A program made the position numbers and the translations under genes. From positions 186,001 to 250,000 of the forward strand of contig NZ_MIEQ01000046.1 in NCBI RefSeq assembly GCF_001968815.1: 64,000 bases of DNA, in the 5' to 3' direction. Below, piece after piece: positions 11,044 to 19,999 of this stretch (positions are counted from its first letter, which is position 1; each line of letters opens with the position of its first letter). Below the pieces are notes generated by a model, which saw only the letters and a list, made by a program, of their open reading frames with translations, did not search any database and had not been told where the DNA came from. This DNA is from Motiliproteus sp. MSK22-1. GTDB taxonomy: Bacteria; Pseudomonadota; Gammaproteobacteria; Pseudomonadales; Balneatricaceae.

Positions 11044-12645
11044 TTAGCTCTGAAGCAACGGTATCTGGATGTCAATCTGGCATCCGGCACAGCTGGTTGA
11101 ATCGGCATTGATTTTAGGTCCTATGTGGAAATTGCCGCCAAGGCTTTCCACTCTCTCCTGCATACCAAGAATACCATAGCCGCTGTTTTTAGGATGTCCC
11201 ATCCCAGAATCAGCTGAATCTTCCGTCTCTTCTTGGCAGTTGTAACCAACACCATCATCGTACATATGCATATGCAATGTACCCTTCAGTACATAGAGGT
11301 CGACTCGGACATTCTTCGCGCCAGCATGCTTGGTAACATTACTCAGTGCCTCCTGAGCCACCCGGTACAGACTGGTTTCCAGTTCATCATCATCAATCGG
11401 CAGCGCATCAACCAAATTCAGCTCAACCTTAACGCCCAAAGATCTTAAACTTTTTATGATGGGCATTTCTGGTAATGCCGCCAATAATCCAAGATTGCTT
11501 AACTCCAATGGCTTAAGGGAACAGATACGGCTATAAACAGTGTCATACATCGCAGCAGTACAGCTTCTGATCGCACCGATACTGGCAGATAAAGACTCCC
11601 TGTCTCCAACCTGTGCATCCAATACAGCGGCTTCGGCCTGAACAGCTGTTAACAGCTGGCCCAGATCATCATGGAGTTCCTGAGCCAGATAGCTCCTTTC
11701 ATACTCTTGGGTCTTGATAATCCGGTGTAATAGTTGACGCTTTTCGGCTAAAGCGCGAGCTAGCTCGGCATTACTGGCACGAATTAATTTGTCAGACTCA
11801 GCCAGTGCATCCATCATCGCCAAAATTTTTGCTTCAGCTTCCTTTAACTGGGTCACATCCAGAACAGTACCAAATATAAGGCATGAACGACCGCTACTAT
11901 CAAAGCAGACTTCTATCTGGTGCTGCACACTCAGTACTTTGCCGTTAGGTTGCACAATACGGTGATTAAGACTTGCAGATTTGCCTGAATTACCTGCTTC
12001 TATGGATCGGACAATCCAGCGGCGAATCTGTAGATGTTCTTCTAATGGTACACATTCAAGAAACGTGTCCAGCGTAGGACTGCAATCACCTCGCTTAAGA
12101 TCAAGTATTCGATAAAGCTGATCAGACCAGTAAGTATCATTGGTCATCAGATTCCATTCCCAACCACCTAAACCGGCAAGTCGCTGAGCATTATCCAGGC
12201 GTGCTTCACTTTTCTGAATTTGCTGAAGTTCACTTCTTACGGCACACGCCCTGAGCATATATCGCAATCGCTGGCCAAGAATCCGCCAATTCATCGGCTT
12301 AGTAACAAAATCAGTGGCACCTACCTCATATGCCCTTTCGACAGAATCATAGTCATCTTGTCCGGTCACCATAAGAATAGGAACAAGCTTTCCACAAGGC
12401 AGGCTTCGTAACTGATGACAGGCGTCGAAACCATTCATTCTCGGCATTTCAACATCCATTAACACAATATCAGGTAGCGTTTGTTGAAAGACCTCCAGCG
12501 CATGCACACCATCCTCAGCTTCAACAACTAAAAAACCCTCAGAACTCAGCGCTTTATGAGCGAGTAATCTCGCAGTAATATCATCATCCACAATCAAGAC
12601 ACGGGATGTTTCGAATAGCTGACTATCAAACGTAGTCTTTCGCAT
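11044..12645 (-). CDS. REC-PAS-histidine kinase (HisKA_3/NarX-like transmitter)
   Basis: A 533-aa soluble signalling protein. An N-terminal receiver domain ([13 protein letters not shown], phospho-Asp in [14 protein letters not shown] near residue 61, Lys in VTKPMN) is followed by a PAS/PAC domain at about 150-270, a short coiled-coil linker, and a HisKA_3 dimerisation domain with the phospho-His in [13 protein letters not shown] near 322. A HATPase_c domain ([33 protein letters not shown]) completes it. It has no transmembrane segment. The start overlaps the end of the upstream hybrid kinase by 20 bases, so the two are co-translated. Input to REC probably comes from the HPt of that kinase (inference). 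HisKA_3 kinases normally phosphorylate LuxR/NarL-type regulators, and none is in the window. Confidence 0.88.
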   Translation of the reverse strand: MRKTTFDSQLFETSRVLIVDDDITARLLAHKALSSEGFLVVEAEDGVHALEVFQQTLPDIVLMDVEMPRMNGFDACHQLRSLPCGKLVPILMVTGQDDYDSVERAYEVGATDFVTKPMNWRILGQRLRYMLRACAVRSELQQIQKSEARLDNAQRLAGLGGWEWNLMTNDTYWSDQLYRILDLKRGDCSPTLDTFLECVPLEEHLQIRRWIVRSIEAGNSGKSASLNHRIVQPNGKVLSVQHQIEVCFDSSGRSCLIFGTVLDVTQLKEAEAKILAMMDALAESDKLIRASNAELARALAEKRQLLHRIIKTQEYERSYLAQELHDDLGQLLTAVQAEAAVLDAQVGDRESLSASIGAIRSCTAAMYDTVYSRICSLKPLELSNLGLLAALPEMPIIKSLRSLGVKVELNLVDALPIDDDELETSLYRVAQEALSNVTKHAGAKNVRVDLYVLKGTLHMHMYDDGVGYNCQEETEDSADSGMGHPKNSGYGILGMQERVESLGGNFHIGPKINADSTSCAGCQIDIQIPLLQS

Positions 12646-15625
12646 AAGCTGCGCCTCGTATTTTTATGAGTTCCATTCGCGCGCGTTCGTACTCGATTTC
12701 AATCTTATCAAGTAGTTCATTGGCTCCGGCCAGATCTGCGCAACGAGCACTGTTTTCCATTTCCTGGCAATAATCAGAGAGTATTCTAGCACCGAGATTC
12801 AGACTACTGGATTTAAATCCGTGAGCAGCCTGTCGAATGACTTCCGCCTCTCCCTGGGCGACACCATCGCGCAATCTGGACAAATCTCCTGGTGATTTGT
12901 CCAGATAGGCGGTAATAAGTTGATTCAGGAATTCGCCCTCTTTATCCATCTCCCGTAATTGTGAAAGAATGTCAGGCACCAACGCAGGCTCTTGGTTCGA
13001 CAATTTCCGCTCTGATATTCCTTCGTCCGCCGTCGACGACTGGCTGCCGATATCCAAACGGCTTATATCCGAGCCAGTAGTATTCGGGCTGGTGTTATTA
13101 GAAAAAACACCTTCCGGCTCAAAGTTGTCGTCATTCAAAGGCTGTTGGCTAATATCATTCGACTTCAACAACCATCGACGAAGCACTTTCTTCATCTGAA
13201 GCTTGTTAAACGGCTTGGCCAGGTAGTCATCCATACCAACGGCCAAACACTGCTCACGATCGCCATCCAGCGCATTTGCAGTTAACGCAATTATGGGGAC
13301 CCGGTGCTCATCTTCAGCAACCGATTCGGACTGGCGGATAAATACTGTCGCTTGATAACCATCCATTTCAGGCATCTGACAATCCATCAGCACCAAATCA
13401 TAAGCGGTTTCTTCAAGCCGCTCTATAGCCTCAACTCCTGTCTGAGCCACATCAGCGTCAATCCCGAGACTTTTGAGAATTTGTAATGAAAACTCCTGAT
13501 TCACCAGATGGTCTTCTGCTAACAACACTTTTCCAACAAACTGCTCATCCTCTACCTGTGAAGACTTTCCTCGGCTATCCTCAGTTGTTTCCTGAAGCGG
13601 TGAAGAAAGATACAGATCGCTGCTAACCTCCTGATCACCGCTGACTTTTGGTAACTCCACATCCAACCAGAACCGGGCGCCCTTACCTGGTTCGCTACTC
13701 AAGCCAACCGTCCCCCCCATCATTTCAACGAGCTGTCGGGTAATAGTCAACCCCAGGCCTGTACCACCAAAAACACGGGTTGTTGAACTGTCTGCCTGAG
13801 TGAATGATTCAAATATAGCTTTTTGATGTTCCGTCTTAATACCCACTCCGGTATCACGCACTGTAACTCTCAGTTCTACCTGCGTCTCGCTGTCTTTTAT
13901 AATTTCTACCGCTATCTGAACTTCACCCTCATGTGTGAATTTTATGGCATTACCGATTAAGTTGGTCATTACCTGCCGCAGTCGGATACCGTCTCCTAAA
14001 AGCAAAGGCGGAAGCTCATCAGGTATCTGACTACTTAACTTTATATCCTTCTTGTTGGCGTGTGGAGAAAACAGCGTTTCCTGATCTTCTATTAACTCCC
14101 GAAGGTTAAAGGGCGCTATAACCAGTTCGAGCTTACCCGCTTCAATCTTAGAGATATCCAAGATGTCGTTGATGATATCCAGCAATCCTTCACCTGATAA
14201 GCGGATCACATCGATATAGCGTTTTTGGACTGGAGATAGCTCAGTATCACGCATGAGCTCTGCCATACCCAGGACACCATTCATGGGCGTGCGGATTTCG
14301 TGACTCATATTGGCAAGAAACTCACTTTTAGCCCGGTTGGCTTTTTCTGCCTCTTCCTTTTCAAACTGCGCTTTTTGGATATTTTTACTGATTTCCGCTT
14401 CCATAAATACAAAGGATTCAGCCAGATGCCCTACCTCATCATGATAATGCTTCGAAAGCTCCTTGATACTGGAATTACCCGCTTCTCCTTTAGCAAAATC
14501 CAGTGAGGGCAAGGCCTGGGCATGGGCTGCCAGGATATTCAGGGGGCGTGATATTTTTGCAACAAGTACTAGTGCAAGAATCAGACTGACAATAAATATC
14601 AGTCCAATAATTAAGCTTTGCCGGGCTACCAAGGCTTTACCAGGAGCCTGAATCTCATGAACCGGGACCACCACTCCCAGATACCAGTCAAAGGCTTTAA
14701 AGTAACTGATAAATGTTTGTACCTGCTGATTGCCTGACAGAAATGGGTCACTGTATCCCACTGATTCCTGACCGGCTTGCCGGGCTGCGATTAGTCGGTC
14801 TAATAGTTCTGATTCAGTAGGAGCCAGTTCACTGCTCTGAGTACTGGATTTGGCGGATCGGGTTGATGGTGGGATCAGTAATTGCCTGTCGCCGTTAAAC
14901 AGAAAAGCGTAACCGCTGGTTGCTACCCGGATTTTACTAAAGGTACTTTTTAACGCCGCAACGATAACATCCAGTTTCTGTAAACTTTGCTGTTCGACAT
15001 TGTCAAAATTAACGGTGACTGCCAGCGTCCAGTCCCAGCCGGGAATCGGCTTGAAATGGGCGATGTATTTATTCCCTTTTGTCTGACCTGGTTTCAACCA
15101 AAAGAATACGGCACTGTCTCCGTTAACAGACAACACGTCATCTCTCATGTACTTCTTTAACTTCCTTCCTTTGACATCCCGCAGATCCCCCAGTGAAGTT
15201 CCGACCAGACTCTCTTTAGGGTGGGACACAATGGTGCCATCTCGTCGGAAAACAAACACTTCGCCCTCATCGAACTGAACTGTTTTTAACCAACGTAAAG
15301 CTTCTGACTGGGCATTTTCCCTGGAAAGATGACCTTCATTTGACAATTTAATGTATTCACGCAACACCGATGCACTCAGCCCTGAGGTGTGAATCATTTT
15401 TGCCTTCAACATGGCCAGCAATTCGATTTTTTCTGAAATAAGGCGGTTATAACCCGCCTTTATATTCAGTTCTGCAAGCTGTAACACGTTGCGCGCCGAT
15501 GCCTCTTCTGACATCAGCATCGCTCTCGCCACATCTCGTTGTGTAAAGGACATGATGCCAACGGAAGTGCAGGCCAGCACTAATATAATCAGTGCGATGA
15601 TCTTGAATTTAAACGAGGTAAACAT
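12626..15625 (-). CDS. Membrane hybrid sensor kinase: Cache-HAMP-HisKA-HATPase-REC-HPt
   Basis: A 999-aa tripartite kinase. TM1 is at residues ~7-27, a periplasmic Cache-type sensor ([31 protein letters not shown]) spans ~30-335, and TM2 is at ~338-358. HAMP follows, then HisKA with phospho-His in [13 protein letters not shown] near 441. HATPase has [11 protein letters not shown] and [12 protein letters not shown] has phospho-Asp in [15 protein letters not shown] near 747, and the C-terminal HPt has its His in [14 protein letters not shown] near 934. It begins 8 bases after the second binding-protein gene and overlaps the REC-PAS kinase by 20 bases. The HPt end is suited to passing phosphate to the REC domain of the next gene product (inference). 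Confidence 0.93.
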   Translation of the reverse strand: MFTSFKFKIIALIILVLACTSVGIMSFTQRDVARAMLMSEEASARNVLQLAELNIKAGYNRLISEKIELLAMLKAKMIHTSGLSASVLREYIKLSNEGHLSRENAQSEALRWLKTVQFDEGEVFVFRRDGTIVSHPKESLVGTSLGDLRDVKGRKLKKYMRDDVLSVNGDSAVFFWLKPGQTKGNKYIAHFKPIPGWDWTLAVTVNFDNVEQQSLQKLDVIVAALKSTFSKIRVATSGYAFLFNGDRQLLIPPSTRSAKSSTQSSELAPTESELLDRLIAARQAGQESVGYSDPFLSGNQQVQTFISYFKAFDWYLGVVVPVHEIQAPGKALVARQSLIIGLIFIVSLILALVLVAKISRPLNILAAHAQALPSLDFAKGEAGNSSIKELSKHYHDEVGHLAESFVFMEAEISKNIQKAQFEKEEAEKANRAKSEFLANMSHEIRTPMNGVLGMAELMRDTELSPVQKRYIDVIRLSGEGLLDIINDILDISKIEAGKLELVIAPFNLRELIEDQETLFSPHANKKDIKLSSQIPDELPPLLLGDGIRLRQVMTNLIGNAIKFTHEGEVQIAVEIIKDSETQVELRVTVRDTGVGIKTEHQKAIFESFTQADSSTTRVFGGTGLGLTITRQLVEMMGGTVGLSSEPGKGARFWLDVELPKVSGDQEVSSDLYLSSPLQETTEDSRGKSSQVEDEQFVGKVLLAEDHLVNQEFSLQILKSLGIDADVAQTGVEAIERLEETAYDLVLMDCQMPEMDGYQATVFIRQSESVAEDEHRVPIIALTANALDGDREQCLAVGMDDYLAKPFNKLQMKKVLRRWLLKSNDISQQPLNDDNFEPEGVFSNNTSPNTTGSDISRLDIGSQSSTADEGISERKLSNQEPALVPDILSQLREMDKEGEFLNQLITAYLDKSPGDLSRLRDGVAQGEAEVIRQAAHGFKSSSLNLGARILSDYCQEMENSARCADLAGANELLDKIEIEYERARMELIKIRGAAYAKDYV

Positions 15626-15633
15626 CTATAGTC

Positions 15634-16791
15634 TCACTCAGGTACCTCTATTTTTCGATAGATTTTGTCAGCGGCGGCTAGCATGTCCGCATACAGATAG
15701 AGCCCTATAATTTCGGCGGTTTCCAAATTGATCACGATATTTTTCGTCCCTTCATACACTTGAGCAATATCTCCTGGAGATATACCACTTAGAATCTTAG
15801 CAATCGTCTGCGCATGGAACTCTCCTAAGGACTGGTGTCCCGAGGGTGAAAGACTTAACAGGTAACCTTGTCGTACCTCTTCATCTCCATACTGAGAAAA
15901 GGTAGGGACCCGGGCACTGTTCGCGATTTTCACCAGCATGGGAATGGTTTTGGAATTTACCCCGCCCTGAGCCGTTACATAAATAGCATCTACTTTTTTG
16001 ACCAGCTGCTTAAAACACTCGATCACACTTTGATCCGCAATAGACTGATTGGCAATATCGCTTTGAGTATGGCAATGCTCCACTTTGAAGCCACTTTCAG
16101 CTGCGACTTTATTAACCGCATTTATGGCCGCATAGCTTCGACCAACAACCGTATCTTCATAGGCAACTCCCAATGTGCCGAAACCAATAAGCTCATAGAA
16201 CAAACGAACTTGCCTTTCGTAGCGATAAGGATCGTTATGAACATGCAAATGATCATACCCGGAGTCTTCTACGTTGGGTATGATTCCAGCGCCTATAGGG
16301 TCACTGCTGGAAACAACCACCGTGGGTATTTTATGCTCATCATTTGCCAGATCCTTCCCCGCCCAGGTCCCCATAGCGACAACAAGATCAATATCATCAG
16401 TATGATTAAGTCGGTTAATTATACTGTTGCGCAATTCCTCTCGTCCCTGTAAATCCCAGTCAGCCGAATAGTAACCATTTTCAACAAATTCAAGGTATTC
16501 ACTTTCGATTGTTGTCGATAACCGAAGCCAAAGATTTCTCGCATCGTCCTGACCTTCTGGCGGCAGATCGGCTTTTTCAATCCAGCCCATCTCCATTAAG
16601 GCTGACACTGTCGCCAGGAGCCGATCATAGTAGCCAACATAAGCACCGCCCTGGTAATAGGCGATTCGCCATCGTTGGCCATTGTTGTCAATTGGTGGCA
16701 CCCTGAAATCTGGCGTGTCGGCATACGCCAGAACAATCGGCAAGTACAGGCCGATTATTAATAAGACCAAAGTCCTTTTACCCCGGTTCAT
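15634..16791 (-). CDS. ABC_sub_bind-family periplasmic binding protein (copy 2)
   Basis: 385 aa with a signal peptide (MNRGKRTLVLLIIGLYLPIVLAYA). The fold resembles the ABC_sub_bind/COG2984 family: DLVVAMGTWAGKDLAN, VVVSSSDPIGAGII, GFGTLGVAYEDTVVGRSYAA and AIYVTAQGGVN are the typical type I binding-protein segments. It is a clear paralogue of the gene at 16947-18107, sharing motif after motif. No permease or ATPase is adjacent, and the next gene, 8 bases on, is a Cache-domain kinase. A role as the ligand-sensing partner of that kinase is therefore more likely than transport (inference). The ligand is unknown. Confidence 0.82.
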   Translation of the reverse strand: MNRGKRTLVLLIIGLYLPIVLAYADTPDFRVPPIDNNGQRWRIAYYQGGAYVGYYDRLLATVSALMEMGWIEKADLPPEGQDDARNLWLRLSTTIESEYLEFVENGYYSADWDLQGREELRNSIINRLNHTDDIDLVVAMGTWAGKDLANDEHKIPTVVVSSSDPIGAGIIPNVEDSGYDHLHVHNDPYRYERQVRLFYELIGFGTLGVAYEDTVVGRSYAAINAVNKVAAESGFKVEHCHTQSDIANQSIADQSVIECFKQLVKKVDAIYVTAQGGVNSKTIPMLVKIANSARVPTFSQYGDEEVRQGYLLSLSPSGHQSLGEFHAQTIAKILSGISPGDIAQVYEGTKNIVINLETAEIIGLYLYADMLAAADKIYRKIEVPE

Positions 16792-16831
16792 CCATCAACA
16801 CCTACATCCACTGTTCTCTGATTTGCCTAAA

Positions 16832-16856
16832 GCTGAGATATACTTCATATCTCAGC
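16832..16856. other. Hairpin between the two binding-protein genes
   Basis: A perfect 10-bp inverted repeat, GCTGAGATAT with ATATCTCAGC and a 5-nt loop, in the 155-base gap between the paralogues. On the minus strand it is followed by only TTT, so it could attenuate or partly terminate the upstream transcript, or protect its 3' end. Confidence 0.5.
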
Positions 16857-16946
16857 AATCTAATCAGACTCCATGACAAATCGATCACAGAGCACTTAAT
16901 CTGCGACAATCAACGCCTGACAGCTCTATTGCTCTGTCACATATTA

Positions 16947-18107
16947 TTACTCTGCCAACAAGATCTCCTCGTATATTTCATCTGCTGCCCCGAGCAGGAG
17001 TAATGGAGGGTTAAAACCAATAACCCCGGCTGTGCTTAGATTGACAGCCATTTTAGGAGGTTCCTCAAATAACTGGTCAAGTTGATTGGGATGAGCGCCG
17101 TTGAAGACCTTGGCAAATGTCTGGGCATGGAATACACCTATATATCGGTATCCAGCTCGGGACAGGCTAAGTAGCACCCCATACTTAACCTCTTCAGGAC
17201 CGGTTTGAGAAAAAGTCGGAATATGATGAGTATTCGCGATTTTTACCAGTTTAGGCAGGCTGCTCATGTTGACTCCTCCCTGACTGGTAACATATATAGC
17301 ATCTGTACTTTGAGCCAATTTTTCAAAACAGTTTATAACACTGCCTTCAGCAACATTTGTATCACTGATATCACTTTTGGTATGGCAGGAAACGACCTGA
17401 TAATTAAGTTCTCCACCCAACTTTTCAACAACATCCATCGCCGCATAACTACGACCAGTTACCGTGTCTTCATAAGCCACACCTAAACGCTTAAAACCAA
17501 CCAGGTCATGAAAAACACGCAACTGTCTGTCATGCAGGTTGGGATCCAGTGTTGCATGAATATGGTCCCGCCCGGAATCTTCGACACTCTCGATGATACC
17601 CGCTGAAAGCGGGTCGCTTGCCGAAATAACCATCGTGGGTACACTATGGTTATCGTTAGCTAGATCTTCCCCTGCCCAGGTTCCCATGGCTACCATCAGA
17701 TCCAGATCCTGTTTGTTGGATAAGCGCTCCATGACCTCAGCCGCGGTTTTAACCCGAAGATCATCGTTCCATTCAGCGGTATAATGCGCATCCTTTACAA
17801 ATTCGACATAATCACTCTTTAGATTGTTTGAGATCCATTGCCAGAACTCTCGCGTCTGTTCGCCACTTTGAGGTGGTATTTCTGTTTTTTCTATCCACCC
17901 CAATCCCATCATCCCTCTGATCGTTTCGATAAAGAGCTTCTGGTACTCAATATATTCACCACCTTCGTAGTAGCCTATTCGCCAGCGTTGGCCATTATTA
18001 GTGGTTGGTTCAGTACTGAACTGGGCTTTATCCGCCGCGTTTACGGTTAAACTCCCAAAAATCAGCAATACAGAGAGAACAAGATTAGTTACTTTGGTGA
18101 TATTCAT
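16947..18107 (-). CDS. ABC_sub_bind-family periplasmic binding protein (copy 1)
   Basis: 386 aa with a signal peptide (NLVLSVLLIFGSLTVNAAD). It is the same family as the following gene: DLMVAMGTWAGEDLAND, VISASDPLSAGII, GRSYAAMDVV, AIYVTSQGGVNMSSLP. The start is set at ATG 18107 because GGAG lies 6 bases ahead of it; an in-frame ATG at 18119 overlaps that site. Tandem duplication followed by divergence explains the pair. It is the first gene of the signalling block and is separated from the 518-aa protein gene by a 266-base gap with a hairpin and a palindrome. Confidence 0.82.
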   Translation of the reverse strand: MNITKVTNLVLSVLLIFGSLTVNAADKAQFSTEPTTNNGQRWRIGYYEGGEYIEYQKLFIETIRGMMGLGWIEKTEIPPQSGEQTREFWQWISNNLKSDYVEFVKDAHYTAEWNDDLRVKTAAEVMERLSNKQDLDLMVAMGTWAGEDLANDNHSVPTMVISASDPLSAGIIESVEDSGRDHIHATLDPNLHDRQLRVFHDLVGFKRLGVAYEDTVTGRSYAAMDVVEKLGGELNYQVVSCHTKSDISDTNVAEGSVINCFEKLAQSTDAIYVTSQGGVNMSSLPKLVKIANTHHIPTFSQTGPEEVKYGVLLSLSRAGYRYIGVFHAQTFAKVFNGAHPNQLDQLFEEPPKMAVNLSTAGVIGFNPPLLLLGAADEIYEEILLAE

Positions 18108-18249
18108 ACCCATCTCCATTAGGTACTAGGGTTTTAAAGGGAGCTCTTCTGGAATTACCGCTTCGCAGAATTTCTCTATTTATCAGGGTAGTACACAAAC
18201 TTCCAGTTATTTCATATAGTTTAGGTGGTTTTTGTCTATCCGTGCGGCG

Positions 18250-18267
18250 TCGTTTGAAATCAAACGA
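18250..18267. promoter_or_regulatory. 18-bp palindrome upstream of binding-protein gene
   Basis: TCGTTTGA-AA-TCAAACGA is a perfect inverted repeat with a 2-base centre, about 145 bases upstream of the start at 18107. It is shaped like a dimeric regulator operator; the cognate regulator is unknown. Confidence 0.4.
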
Positions 18268-18284
18268 TAACTTCAAGCCCTCTG

Positions 18285-18320
18285 AGCAGACCTTGTCAGG
18301 TTCCTTAGTACCGGTCTGCT
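18285..18320. other. Hairpin downstream of 518-aa protein gene
   Basis: AGCAGACC (18285-18292) pairs with GGTCTGCT (18313-18320) across a 20-nt loop. It lies 54 bases after the stop at 18374. On the minus strand the T-run precedes rather than follows the stem, so it is not a textbook intrinsic terminator, but it marks the boundary between the two transcription blocks. Confidence 0.4.
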
Positions 18321-18373
18321 AAAAAAACCATAACATCAGGGGAATTCAGCTTCTCATTTCAGGCAGATTTTGA

Positions 18374-19930
18374 TCATATTTTGCGAAATTCATTCGCACC
18401 TTGAAAGCCATCTTTGACTACAACTTTCCCGCGTAGCAATTTATTACATTCCACAGCCAGCTCTCTCCACCAATCGCCCCTATCACTCAGAAAATCAGCT
18501 GCTACATCAGGAAGAGTTTCATGCAGGGATGCGACATGAGCATCCAAAACCGACAAATTTCCAATCTGTTGAACATCATCATTGGATAAACCACCGCTGG
18601 TCATTATTTCAACAGGGCCGATGGGGACCAGCCCATCCTTAGCTGCCGTTCCCATGACCGCCTGCATGCCAGATAGATAGCTGCTGGTAGGAGCAAGCTC
18701 CACCATGCTTTTCATTCCCTCCAAACCGCGATCATGCTGAAGTGCTGAGGCAATACCCCGTTGAATCAACAACAGGTAATCACCTTGATAATAACCGCCC
18801 GCACAATTAACTCCACGAGCAAAAACCAACACAAGCATGCAGGTAAATACTGAAGGAAGCAAGCGTCCATCTCGAATACCTTCTTGTATTTCAATAGGTT
18901 CCAGATTTACTTCCCATTCTTCACCGCGATCACAAACTCCTCGCAAAGCGACACCACCAGTTTTTCCGGCAACGGGGAGCAAGGGTATTTTTCCACCATT
19001 CTGATCGATCCCCCAAAAAAGAAAAGTACCGCATTGAGGCTGTGAAAGATTTCGTATTTGATGTCGAAAGGTCCAGCGTTTGTTCAATCCGACATAATTC
19101 CAACACCCGGATACCTGATCCAGTCCCTTGAGCAACGCATTTCTGACCTCGCTATTGAAAAGACAGCTGTAAGCCAGACTATTCCTATCCTCTATGTCTG
19201 CCTCAAGCAACATCGCCGCAACACGCTCCAGCTCCAGATACAGCAAGTCTGCTGCCTTAAAGTCAGGTAAAAACAATTGCTTCCAGATTTTTTGGTTGAT
19301 AATCACGGCCTGATCCGAATAGCGCTCAAGATTTACCACATCGCCAGCCCCATAATCACTCTCGATCAGGTCACTCAAAACCTTAAGTTGATGAGTTATC
19401 CCCTGTGTTTTTTGTTCCGCCTGCCGGATCGTTTTTTTTATCCGATTTAACATTTCAAGATCAAACCCTGATACCTGAGAAACCATCTTCCGCTTAAGCC
19501 GATCAGGAAAAAGTGGCAACTTCATTGGTGGCAGACCAACAGCCTCATCACCATTGTGATAGAGCAACGCTCCCCTTGGATAAGTCAGATTATCCAAGGG
19601 GACATTTCCACAAGCCAACACTGGTACGGTTTGGGGCGCAACACCATCAAATTTACCCCTTAAGCCGAACAGTAACGTGCTCTGAACAGATTGAGCAAAA
19701 TAGTCGACGCCATGGTGATTAGCAGTTAACACAAAGGGAGACTGCTTAAGATCAGAACGAGCCTGTTGTGCCACGCTTTCACCCAGTAAGGGCGCAGCGT
19801 ACTGGTATACCGCCTCACCGAGATCATCAGAGGGTTGATAGCTTGCTGAAGATGATGCCGCCAGTAGCTGAAGATACTCCTCCAGTCGATAGTTGCCATA
19901 TCTTTCAATGGTATTCTTAACAACGGGCAA
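18374..19930 (-). CDS. Unrecognised 518-aa protein in racemase/MFS operon
   Basis: I do not recognise the family. It has no signal peptide or convincing transmembrane segment, so it is probably cytoplasmic. Notable segments are FVLTANHHGVDYFAQSVQ near residue 66, SGCWNYVGLNKRWTFRH mid-protein, LFWGIDQNGGKIPLLP, and a Gly/Cys stretch NCAGGYYQGDYLL. The start is uncertain. The frame stays open from the MFS stop (20002), and the codons before 19930 (DGDSPLVQKCLEAVCQRL) look like protein. The only usual start codon is TTG 19930, with GGAAG about 13 bases ahead; an ATT at about 19981 would add 17 residues. It is third in a minus-strand unit after a DapF-like racemase and an MFS carrier, so biosynthesis or use of an exported amino-acid-like compound is possible (inference). 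Confidence 0.75.
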   Translation of the reverse strand: MPVVKNTIERYGNYRLEEYLQLLAASSSASYQPSDDLGEAVYQYAAPLLGESVAQQARSDLKQSPFVLTANHHGVDYFAQSVQSTLLFGLRGKFDGVAPQTVPVLACGNVPLDNLTYPRGALLYHNGDEAVGLPPMKLPLFPDRLKRKMVSQVSGFDLEMLNRIKKTIRQAEQKTQGITHQLKVLSDLIESDYGAGDVVNLERYSDQAVIINQKIWKQLFLPDFKAADLLYLELERVAAMLLEADIEDRNSLAYSCLFNSEVRNALLKGLDQVSGCWNYVGLNKRWTFRHQIRNLSQPQCGTFLFWGIDQNGGKIPLLPVAGKTGGVALRGVCDRGEEWEVNLEPIEIQEGIRDGRLLPSVFTCMLVLVFARGVNCAGGYYQGDYLLLIQRGIASALQHDRGLEGMKSMVELAPTSSYLSGMQAVMGTAAKDGLVPIGPVEIMTSGGLSNDDVQQIGNLSVLDAHVASLHETLPDVAADFLSDRGDWWRELAVECNKLLRGKVVVKDGFQGANEFRKI

Positions 19931-19999
19931 GCGCTGACATACCGCTTCCAGGCATTTTTGAACAAGCGGACTGTCGCCATCAATATTATGAAGTATTGG

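Noticed and set aside
15868-16452. 194-codon plus-strand ORF
   Set aside because: Lies fully inside the binding-protein gene on the other strand, which has a signal peptide and family motifs.
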